Source: Bacillota bacterium
GTDB lineage: Bacteria; Bacillota_I; Bacilli_A; RF39; UBA660
Length of the DNA stretch: 18,357 nt
NCBI GenBank assembly: GCA_003149915.1
Contig: QAMK01000021.1
Coordinates: forward strand, 1 to 18,357
Direction of reading: 5' to 3'
Shown one piece after another: positions 12,253 through 18,357 of this stretch. Each line of letters opens with the position of its first letter. Positions within the stretch are counted from its first letter, which is position 1. The position numbers were made by a program, and so were the translations under genes. Under the pieces are notes generated by a model, which was not told the origin of the DNA, did not search any database, and worked only from the letters and a program-made list of their open reading frames with translations.

Positions 12253-13323
12253 ATGTTTCAGGATGTAGAAGAGAAAAGACGAAAACACAATCAAATCTTA
12301 TTTTCTAGGAGTAGTCTCTGTCTTCAAAACTTACTTTATTTTATGAGACAATGCACTCATCAAGAGCTGCTCTTATGGGCACTTTCGTTTACAAAAGAAA
12401 TTCTTTTACTGTTAGAGAACGCATATCCCGATGAAATGAGATTTCGTACGGCTTATCAAAAAACACTTGCTTTAACGAGGGGAGAAATCAAGATGCCAGA
12501 AGCTAAACGGGCGATTTTAGATTGCCATGCAGTTGCAAAGGAATTGAAAGACTCTTCTCACATTGCTCTTTGTCATGCGTTAGGACAGGGACTTTCTACC
12601 GTTCACGTTGAAACGCATGCCATTGGACTTTGTATTTATGAATTGACTGCAATCGTTTTTCGTCATCCGACGGATTATGTTCCAATCGTTTCTGAGAGAG
12701 TTCAAGAGTATATCGACCGATTGTTTTCTATTCATGAAAACTTTTCTTTTTTCTGTGGACAGTTCGGGATTCCTACTTTTGTACCGTTTTTAGAGAAAGA
12801 CGTTACAAACCGAGAACAAGTCCTTTTGCATCGTCGTTTTCAAAAACGAATCGTATCGTCTTCTATATACGATGTATTGGAACAATTATCCATTCCGTAT
12901 CAAGAGGTGAGACACAAACCTGTTTATACGGTAGAAGATGCAAAGTCTATTCCCATCGAGATATCTGGTATCGGTGTTAAAAATTTATTTTTAAAAGATG
13001 CATCCAATCATTATTTCTTGTATCTGTTAGAAGATGATAAACGAGCAGATTTGAAATCTCTTGCTAAGTTTTTACATACTTCTCATCTTCATTTTGGAAG
13101 TGAAGAAGAATTGCAAAATACTTTGCATCTTTCTAGAGGCAGTTGCACACCGTTTGGAATTATCTCGGACGATGAGAACGTAGTCGTAGTGATTCTCTCT
13201 GAATCACTTCTGTCTAAGAAACTTTTATTTCATCCGAATCACAATGATCGTACGATTTCTGTTTTCTCTTATGACTTGATTCGTTTTATCGAGGCGGAAG
13301 GGCACGTTTATTTGATTTATTAA
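12253..13323 (+). CDS. Imm5-like helical domain fused to PrdX-type prolyl-tRNA trans-editing domain
   Basis: A 356-residue two-domain protein. Residues about 37-137 match what I know of Imm5-like 'putative immunity proteins': HQELLLWALSF, ENAYPDEMRFRTAYQ, LTRGEIKMPEAKRAI and STVHVETHAIG. A linker region with aromatic helices runs to about 200. Residues about 203-356 are a PrdX/ProX-type (YbaK superfamily) domain with VYTVEDA (224-230), ISGIGVKNLFLKD carrying the conserved Lys (K243), FLYLLEDDKRADLKSL, RGSCTPFGI (295-303) and FHPNHNDRT. Such domains deacylate mischarged Ala-tRNAPro. The ATG at 12253 has GGTGA (12243-12247); an upstream GTG at 12241 is less well placed. It forms its own unit. 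Whether the helical domain guides tRNA, binds a partner or is truly immunity-related is unknown. Confidence 0.8.
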   Translation: MFQDVEEKRRKHNQILFSRSSLCLQNLLYFMRQCTHQELLLWALSFTKEILLLLENAYPDEMRFRTAYQKTLALTRGEIKMPEAKRAILDCHAVAKELKDSSHIALCHALGQGLSTVHVETHAIGLCIYELTAIVFRHPTDYVPIVSERVQEYIDRLFSIHENFSFFCGQFGIPTFVPFLEKDVTNREQVLLHRRFQKRIVSSSIYDVLEQLSIPYQEVRHKPVYTVEDAKSIPIEISGIGVKNLFLKDASNHYFLYLLEDDKRADLKSLAKFLHTSHLHFGSEEELQNTLHLSRGSCTPFGIISDDENVVVVILSESLLSKKLLFHPNHNDRTISVFSYDLIRFIEAEGHVYLIY

Positions 13324-13329
13324 TTTATA

Positions 13330-13358
13330 TTGCTATTTTTTTAATATTTTTTTAGAAT
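13330..13358 (+). promoter_or_regulatory. Possible promoter of the ABC transporter operon
   Basis: TTGCTA (13330-13335), 17-base spacer, TAGAAT (13353-13358) in a very A/T-rich gap, 19 bases before the ATG at 13378. The gap also carries two copies of ATATTGCTA (13327-13335 and 13357-13365). No terminator is visible after the preceding gene, so co-transcription is possible. Confidence 0.4.
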
Positions 13359-13377
13359 ATTGCTAGGAGAAGTTTAT

Positions 13378-14073
13378 ATGGAATTAGTAATTGAACATTT
13401 AAAGAAAAAATTTGGTGAAAAAGAAGTGTTGAAAGATGTTTCTTTCACTTTTGAAAAGGGAAAAATTTATGGCTTGTTAGGAAGAAATGGTGCTGGTAAG
13501 ACGACACTATTCAATTGTTTAAACGAAGATATTTTAAAAGATGATGGGGAAGTTTACTTGTTAGATGACGAAGAGAAGAAAGTGCTTACGGAAGACATCG
13601 GTTACGTTTTGTCGACTCCTAACGTCCCTGAATTTTTGACAGGACGGGAGTTCTTAAAATTTTTCATCGATATTAACAAAGAAAAAATTACAGATTTAAA
13701 GACAATCGACGAGTATTTTGATTTTATCAAAATCGATGTTTCTGATCGCGATAAATTATTGAAAGATTATTCACATGGTATGAAAAACAAGATGCAGATG
13801 CTTGTCAACTTTATTGCGAATCCTAGTGTGTTATTATTAGATGAACCGTTGACTTCATTTGACGTCGTTGTAGCGGAAGAGATGAAAGAAGTTCTAAAAG
13901 AAATGAAAACGGATCATATTATTATCTTTTCTACACATATCATGGAACTTTCCTTAGATTTGTGTGACGAGATCGTTATTTTAAATAAAGGTGTGTTAGA
14001 ACTTGTTCCAAAGGGTAAGAAAAATCATGAGAAGTTTAAGGCTCAAATCATCGAAGCCTTGAAGGAGGAGTAA
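13378..14073 (+). CDS. ABC transporter ATP-binding protein
   Basis: A 231-residue ABC ATPase of the ABC-2 exporter type. It has Walker A GRNGAGKT (35-42), the signature region YSHGMKNKMQ (131-140; a common substitute for LSGGQ in this branch), Walker B VLLLDE (151-156), a D-loop LTSFD and the switch His H187 (STHIMEL). The Q-loop area reads YVLSTPNVPEFLTG, without an obvious Gln. The start at 13378 follows AGGAGA (13365-13370) by 7 bases; an in-frame TTG upstream is rejected. It energises the permease encoded from the next base pair on, and the C-terminus lacks the extra domain of some resistance ATPases. The exported compound is unknown. Confidence 0.9.
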   Translation: MELVIEHLKKKFGEKEVLKDVSFTFEKGKIYGLLGRNGAGKTTLFNCLNEDILKDDGEVYLLDDEEKKVLTEDIGYVLSTPNVPEFLTGREFLKFFIDINKEKITDLKTIDEYFDFIKIDVSDRDKLLKDYSHGMKNKMQMLVNFIANPSVLLLDEPLTSFDVVVAEEMKEVLKEMKTDHIIIFSTHIMELSLDLCDEIVILNKGVLELVPKGKKNHEKFKAQIIEALKEE

Positions 14074-14074
14074 G

Positions 14075-15640
14075 ATGATTTCTACATTTTTCTTGTCTTT
14101 TCGATTGAAGAATGCGTATCGCGTCAATTCGATTTTGTATTCTTTGAAACAGTTACCAATCATCAAACGAATTTTACCGGAAAAGCTGTATGGGGTTCGT
14201 GGTCTTAAAATACTGGGAAATATCATCAGTGCCATTTGGGAATTCATCATGATTTTTTTGGGAAAGTTCTTATATATTGCCTTTATGATAGCAGCGATGT
14301 TAGGAATCTATCAGACCAATTCGGCGGCAACGTTTTTACATATTTTCTTCTTTTTGACGATATGTGGTGGACTGATGAATACGTATTTATTTGATCCAAC
14401 CAAAGATAAATATTATGCGATGTTTCTGATGAATATGGATGCAAAAGAGTACACGATTAGTAATTATCTATATCAAATGATAAAAGTGTTAATCGGTTTT
14501 TTACCGTTTACTTGTTTTTATGGTATGAGTGTTGGTCTTCCACTTTGGATTACGATCCTTTGTCCTATCTTTGTCATGATGGTAAAGACGTTTATCAACT
14601 CTTTGAGTTTAATTGATTTTAAACGTACAAAGAAGGTGAAGAACGAAAATCTTCCAACTTCTGTTGTTTGGATTTTATTACTTGTTCTTTTGGTATGTGC
14701 ATATGCACTTCCTTACATTTCTATTGTCATGCCGACATGGTTGTTTTTGATTTTCTTTGGTTTATCACTTGGACTTGGAATTTTTGGCTTTTATCAGATA
14801 TTCCATTTTCCATATTACCGTTTTTTATACAAACAGTTGCTTACAAATGCACCACTTGTAATTGATCAAACATCAATTAGGCGTGATGCTTCTTTGAGTC
14901 AGATTGAATTAGATACGTCTTTAAATAGTACGAAAGAAGGCTTTTCGTATTTTCATGAGTTGTTTGTCAAACGTCATCGTAAGATTTTGACAAAAGCCAT
15001 AAAGAAACAGACTATCGTCTTAGTTGGAATTGCCATTGTGATGAGCTTTTTGGTCAAGGTAAATGCTTCTGTTGCATCTACAACCAATCATTTGATGTTG
15101 GTGTTTTTACCGTATTTCGTTTTTATTATGTATATGCTGAACCGTGGGACAACACTTACGCAAGCGATGTTTATGAATTGTGATCATGCCATGTTATCAT
15201 ACCGAATTTATCGGAAACCAAATGTCATTTTGGGACTTTTTAAAGAACGTTTAAAGACGTTGATTGGTCTTAATTTAATTCCTGCAACTGTCATTGGATT
15301 TACGCTTGCTCTCTTGTTGTTTTTAAGTGGTGGTACCTCTAATGTATACAACTATTTTGTCTTGTTCTTTTCAATTTTAGCGATGAGTGTTTTCTTTTCT
15401 GTCCATTATTTGGTTATGTATTATTTACTGCAACCATATAACGTTCATACGGAGATGAAAAGTAGTACTTATAGTGTTGTTCAAGGAGTTACCTATTTTG
15501 TTTGTTATTACATGATGCAGTTACGTCTTCCTACCTTTTATTTTGGACTTAGTGTGATAGCGTTCTGTATTTTATATTCTTTGCTTTCTCTTTGGTTTGC
15601 ATATCGTCTTGCTCCTAAGACATTCAAACTTCGTGCTTAA
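14075..15640 (+). CDS. ABC transporter permease
   Basis: A 521-residue polytopic membrane protein whose ATG follows the ATPase stop by one base, with AAGGAGGAG (14062-14070) in the end of that gene as ribosome binding site. Roughly ten or more hydrophobic segments fall in two clusters (about residues 50-250 and 310-515), separated by a charged, probably cytoplasmic region (about 265-305, QTSIRRDASLSQIELDTSLN). This two-half layout suggests a full-length fused permease that may act with an ATPase dimer. I cannot assign a specific subfamily or substrate; context (no peptide, sensor or immunity gene next door) does not help. It is followed by a terminator. Confidence 0.8.
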   Translation: MISTFFLSFRLKNAYRVNSILYSLKQLPIIKRILPEKLYGVRGLKILGNIISAIWEFIMIFLGKFLYIAFMIAAMLGIYQTNSAATFLHIFFFLTICGGLMNTYLFDPTKDKYYAMFLMNMDAKEYTISNYLYQMIKVLIGFLPFTCFYGMSVGLPLWITILCPIFVMMVKTFINSLSLIDFKRTKKVKNENLPTSVVWILLLVLLVCAYALPYISIVMPTWLFLIFFGLSLGLGIFGFYQIFHFPYYRFLYKQLLTNAPLVIDQTSIRRDASLSQIELDTSLNSTKEGFSYFHELFVKRHRKILTKAIKKQTIVLVGIAIVMSFLVKVNASVASTTNHLMLVFLPYFVFIMYMLNRGTTLTQAMFMNCDHAMLSYRIYRKPNVILGLFKERLKTLIGLNLIPATVIGFTLALLLFLSGGTSNVYNYFVLFFSILAMSVFFSVHYLVMYYLLQPYNVHTEMKSSTYSVVQGVTYFVCYYMMQLRLPTFYFGLSVIAFCILYSLLSLWFAYRLAPKTFKLRA

Positions 15641-15660
15641 TTTGTTTTTGATAGGTTGTC

Positions 15661-15703
15661 AACAGAACTTTGTCTAATTCGATAAAGTTCTGTTTCTTTT
15701 TCT
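15661..15703 (+). terminator. Terminator of the ABC operon
   Basis: Perfect 11-bp stem AACAGAACTTT (15661-15671) / AAAGTTCTGTT (15684-15694), 12-base loop, then a T-rich tract interrupted by single C residues. Confidence 0.8.
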
Positions 15704-15742
15704 ATTTTTTTATCATATATCATAGAATTCTGTAATATTTTT

Positions 15743-15751
15743 TGGTATAAT
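15743..15751 (+). promoter_or_regulatory. Extended -10 promoter of the 15774-17916 unit
   Basis: TGGTATAAT at 15743-15751, 22 bases before the ATG. The -35 position TAGAAT (15723-15728) matches TTGACA at 3 of 6 positions. Confidence 0.65.
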
Positions 15752-15773
15752 GGCTTTATATGGAGGGATTTAA

Positions 15774-16574
15774 ATGAAATGTGTAAAATGTGGCGAAAAT
15801 AACAAAGATGGTGCATCATTTTGCTCTAAGTGCGGTAGCAAATTAGAGGCAAAAAAAGAAGATAAGAAGGAGAAAGTAGAAGAAAAGAACGATGATGTCG
15901 TAACGGTTTCTATTGATACGAAAGAAGCAAAAAACTTCTTTGCTTATTTAAAAGACGTATTTGTAAGTCCTGCTAAGACGACTAAGAAAGCATTAAAGAA
16001 AGTAAAGACGACGCAAGATGCTTTCATGTTATCTTTATTCGTTACTTTGACAGCACTTGTCATCAACTTAGTAGTGAATATGGTATCTTGCATCTTCGTA
16101 AAACAATATTCGTTCTTAGAAGGAACCAAATTAGTTGTCGACTTTGCTCAAATTGGTAAACTAGACTACATTAGTTTAATCTTTAAAGCATTTGCAGTCA
16201 TTGCAGTTATCATTTTAGGAATTGCATCTGTTTACTACATTGCAACTTTGGTACTAAAGAAAGAAGTTCCTTATCGTAAGTTCTTAATCGTCAGTACCAA
16301 TGCATTCATTCCGATGGCTTTTGTGACACTTCTAATTTGTCCGATCGTTTCTATCATTTCTGTACCAGTAAGTTCTTGCTTAGCACTACTTGCTCTGTTA
16401 TACATGGGATTTATTTTAGTAAGTGGTATGAACTCTTTGGTAGAAATTGAAGATACGGATCGTAAAATGTATTTCCATCTTGTTTGCTTAGGTATTTTGA
16501 TGATCGCTTTCTATTTTATTACAACTGAGATTTTAGTCGATGCAGCAGTCGGCGCTTTAGGAAGCTTATCTTAG
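15774..16574 (+). CDS. Zinc-ribbon membrane protein, Yip1-like
   Basis: A 266-residue protein. The N-terminus is a zinc ribbon with C3, C6, C17 and C20 (KCGENN, FCSKCG), followed by a Lys/Glu-rich linker (25-40). About five membrane segments follow (roughly 84-107, 134-160, 169-195, 198-220 and 233-255). A membrane-proximal stretch, FFAYLKDVFVSPAKTTK (55-71), is typical of Yip1/YIP1-like bacterial membrane proteins that start with a zinc ribbon. GGAGGG (15762-15767) gives the start strong support. Role in the bacterium unknown. The next gene starts one base after its stop, so the two act as one unit. Confidence 0.78.
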   Translation: MKCVKCGENNKDGASFCSKCGSKLEAKKEDKKEKVEEKNDDVVTVSIDTKEAKNFFAYLKDVFVSPAKTTKKALKKVKTTQDAFMLSLFVTLTALVINLVVNMVSCIFVKQYSFLEGTKLVVDFAQIGKLDYISLIFKAFAVIAVIILGIASVYYIATLVLKKEVPYRKFLIVSTNAFIPMAFVTLLICPIVSIISVPVSSCLALLALLYMGFILVSGMNSLVEIEDTDRKMYFHLVCLGILMIAFYFITTEILVDAAVGALGSLS

Positions 16575-16575
16575 A

Positions 16576-17916
16576 ATGAAACAATTACCGAAACGAAAGA
16601 AGAAACAGCTTATTATTGCGGTAATATGCCTGTTTCTTTTCTTTCTAATCATTTTATTAGGTTTTTGGATTTGGTCTTTGTTTACACCTGTGACTGCTGC
16701 TCAAGTAAATTTGGCGGATGATAATTACATTGCCGTCAAAAAAGATGGACGATATGGATATATCGATGCGCAAGGTGTATTGCAAATCGATTATCAATAT
16801 TTAAATGCCGATGATTTTTACGGAAACTACGGTAAGGTAGAACGAGAAAACGATTGTGCTTTGATTGACCGTGAAGGAACGGTACTTTTTACTGCACAGG
16901 ATTGCAATAACATTACGTATTATGTAGATGCGGCAAGATGGATTATCAATGGTAAACTGTATGATTATGATATGAATCCAATTAGAAGAAATTGGGAACC
17001 TATCTCTTATCAACATGAAAATTTATTTACTTTTTTTCATTCTGATGAGAAAAAGTTTGGTCTTATGAATGCAGAAGGGGAAGTTTTGTACGCAATGGAT
17101 TCTGACTCTGTTTCTTTTTATCAAGTCGATATCGGTTCTACTGATTCTAGTTTTGTTGGAACTTACGGAGTGTTACAGATAAATCAAGAGTACATGTTAT
17201 TTCATGTACTAACGGGTAAAGTCATCATTCAATTTACGGATGACCCAATCATCGCTTTGGGAAATAATATTTTTGAAGTCGAGACGGATGATGGAACGTA
17301 TGCTATTTATGTAGAAGAAAACCGAATTGCATATCAAACAGAAATTGGCGAGACGTTATCTTTTTACAATGTTCCCGAAAAGATTTTAAGAATCGATGGG
17401 GAAGAGACTCGTTATTATGATTTGGACGAACAAGTTTATTTAGATTCTGTTGCTGGTATTTCTGAACAATATGCTTCTTCTGAATTTGAAGAAAAGACAA
17501 GTTATCAGATGACTCATGAAAATGGTAAATACGGTTTGGTTCGGGGAACGAATCGTAAGACGACGGTTTTACCTTGTCGTTACGATCAAATCGTCTATTT
17601 GAATCATACTCTTTACGATTATATTCATGATCAGACGGGTAAGAATTTAATCTTTTTGGTGGAGGACGAAAATTTAATTTTATACAATCTTGCTCATCGC
17701 TCTACAGTTGCTAGGTTTGTGTCTTCGGGGGATGTCGCAACGAATCCAAATTCGACGTTCGTTTTAATTAACGAAGCAGATGGAACTGTTCTTTATAATT
17801 TTTTGACGAATCGGAAAATGGACGTAGAAGGGGAAGTCGAAATCCATCGCAATTACGTTCAGATAGGGAATACTTTATACAATGTTTCTTTGAATCCTAT
17901 TTACTCTTATGAATAA
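16576..17916 (+). CDS. Membrane-anchored WG-repeat protein
   Basis: A 446-residue protein with a basic N-terminus (KQLPKRKKK), one membrane helix at about 11-36 and a large extracytoplasmic domain of WG-like repeats: KKDGRYGYIDAQG (55-67), DEKKFGLMNAEGEVL further on, and HENGKYGLVRGTNRK near residue 315. The repeats have the usual pattern of Gly-Lys/Arg-Tyr-Gly followed by Ile/Leu and a turn, and probably form a beta-propeller-like or solenoid structure. No catalytic residues stand out. It has no strong ribosome binding site, which fits translational coupling to the zinc-ribbon gene one base upstream. Function unknown; a surface binding or envelope-sensing role is inference. No terminator is seen before the insertion sequence downstream. 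Confidence 0.8.
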   Translation: MKQLPKRKKKQLIIAVICLFLFFLIILLGFWIWSLFTPVTAAQVNLADDNYIAVKKDGRYGYIDAQGVLQIDYQYLNADDFYGNYGKVERENDCALIDREGTVLFTAQDCNNITYYVDAARWIINGKLYDYDMNPIRRNWEPISYQHENLFTFFHSDEKKFGLMNAEGEVLYAMDSDSVSFYQVDIGSTDSSFVGTYGVLQINQEYMLFHVLTGKVIIQFTDDPIIALGNNIFEVETDDGTYAIYVEENRIAYQTEIGETLSFYNVPEKILRIDGEETRYYDLDEQVYLDSVAGISEQYASSEFEEKTSYQMTHENGKYGLVRGTNRKTTVLPCRYDQIVYLNHTLYDYIHDQTGKNLIFLVEDENLILYNLAHRSTVARFVSSGDVATNPNSTFVLINEADGTVLYNFLTNRKMDVEGEVEIHRNYVQIGNTLYNVSLNPIYSYE

Positions 17917-17965
17917 CCATCAAAAGATACAAATTGAAAAATTAAGTGTCCGGTAAGGGCATAAA

Positions 17966-18040
17966 AAAAGACACATAGAGTTACCTATGATACAATGTAA
18001 GTGACTAAACAAACATTGGAGGTAAAAATATGTGTCTTTT
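17966..18040 (+). repeat. 12-bp inverted repeat flanking the IS30 transposase start
   Basis: AAAAGACACATA (17966-17977) and TATGTGTCTTTT (18029-18040) are perfect reverse complements 51 bases apart. The right arm includes the transposase start codon. The left arm is upstream of the expected transcription start, so only read-through RNA could form the hairpin. The left arm may also belong to the terminal repeat of the element. Confidence 0.75.
17968..17996 (+). promoter_or_regulatory. IS30 transposase promoter
   Basis: AAGACA (17968-17973), 17-base spacer and TACAAT (17991-17996), with TG at 17988-17989 making an extended -10 TGATACAAT. The expected start of RNA is near 18003. Confidence 0.65.
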
Positions 18041-18357
18041 ACATTATAACAAAAAAGAGAAAAAATATAAACACCTAACATATGCAGAAAGAACAATGAT
18101 AGAAAGATGGTATAATAAAGAACATAGAAGAATCAGTGAAATAGCTATATTATTGCATAAAAGTGAAAGAACAATAAGAAGAGAAATCAAAAGAGGAAAA
18201 GTAATTGTTAGAGGATATGAGTGGGAAGAAAAAGAAGAATATAGTGCGATGATAGCCCAAGAAAAATATGATTATAACAAAACAGGAAAAGGGCCAGAGA
18301 TGAAATTGGATAAAGATATCAAATTAGTAGAATATATAGAAAATGAAATAGTAAAAG
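18030..18357 (+). CDS. IS30-family transposase, N-terminal part (continues past window end)
   Basis: 109 codons from the ATG at 18030 to the window end. After MCLLHYNKKEKKYK comes the IS30-type helix-turn-helix: HLTYAERTMIERWYNKEH and ISEIAILLHKSERTIRREIKRG. This is the DNA-binding N-terminus of IS30 transposases; the DDE catalytic core is outside the window. GGAGG (18018-18022) is 7 bases before the start. Codons are noticeably richer in AGA/ATA than in neighbouring genes, as often seen for mobile elements. Whether the copy is intact cannot be judged. Confidence 0.85.
   Translation, partial: MCLLHYNKKEKKYKHLTYAERTMIERWYNKEHRRISEIAILLHKSERTIRREIKRGKVIVRGYEWEEKEEYSAMIAQEKYDYNKTGKGPEMKLDKDIKLVEYIENEIVK

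Noticed and set aside
13378..14073. Degenerate ABC signature YSHGM as a sign of a dead ATPase
   Set aside because: YSxGM replaces LSGGQ in many working ABC-2 type ATPases, and the Walker A, Walker B and switch His residues are all present.
17946..17974. Alternative GTGTC/GACAC pairing that would make a switch with the IS30 start hairpin
   Set aside because: Only five base pairs in an A/T-rich context; too likely by chance.
1..18357. The whole region as a composite transposon between two insertion sequences
   Set aside because: The left element looks ISNCY/IS1202-like and the right is IS30-family. Different families cannot form a composite transposon, and the cargo looks like ordinary chromosomal genes.
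1..18357. CRISPR arrays, tRNA or rRNA genes, riboswitches
   Set aside because: No regularly spaced repeats, cloverleaf-like segments, rRNA stretches or recognisable riboswitch cores were seen, and intergenic gaps are mostly under 120 bases.

Overview
The window looks like a chromosomal stretch of a low-GC Firmicutes bacterium. The genes have strong GGAGG-type ribosome binding sites, TATAAT-type promoters, A/T-ending codons, TGA used as a stop (so the standard bacterial code), and gut-Firmicutes gene families such as an alcohol-acetyltransferase-like/DUF6320 pair, a membrane-anchored XRE regulator and a PrdX-type editing protein. A member of the Bacilli such as an Erysipelotrichia-like or uncultured gut lineage is my guess; the sequence does not prove it. 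Apart from the transposase fragment at the left edge, every gene is on the + strand.

Layout. 1-301: the 5' end of an ISNCY/IS1202-like transposase on the minus strand, with its promoter and two tandem 26-bp repeats that probably mark the end of the element. 387-857: an unrecognised gene that seems to be cut short by an in-frame TAA. 915-2284: three-gene operon of a YbaK-type tRNA-editing protein, a dCMP-deaminase-like enzyme and a VOC protein. 2378-3638: an unknown membrane protein and a flavin reductase-like protein. 3725-5621: a condensation/alcohol-acetyltransferase-fold enzyme coupled to a zinc-ribbon membrane protein (DUF6320 type). 5638-10611: a complete metal-resistance operon made of an ArsR/SmtB sensor, a stand-alone HMA protein, a Zn/Cd/Pb-type P1B-2 ATPase without its own HMA, a Cu+-type P1B-1 ATPase and a CopZ-like chaperone. 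10696-11082: a membrane-anchored XRE regulator. 11161-12213: a three-gene unit of lipoprotein, tiny two-helix membrane protein and a DUF4177-like small protein. 12253-13323: a fusion of an Imm5-like helical domain to a PrdX-type trans-editing domain. 13378-15640: an ABC ATPase/permease pair. 15774-17916: a zinc-ribbon/Yip1-like membrane protein and a WG-repeat protein. 17963-18357: the start of an IS30-family element that runs off the window.

How it works together. The clearest system is the metal operon: one sensor carrying both known ArsR metal sites (Cys site and Asp/His site) sits under a TTGACA-N18-TATAAT promoter with two inverted-repeat operator candidates, and drives exporters for two metal classes together with their HMA carriers. 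The rest is a string of short transcription units. Several are separated by a terminator hairpin whose T-tract runs almost directly into an extended -10 promoter (TGnTATAAT), with the start codon only about 16-40 bases further on. The most unusual protein is the Imm5-like/PrdX fusion, and the most unusual lesion is the in-frame stop in the first gene.
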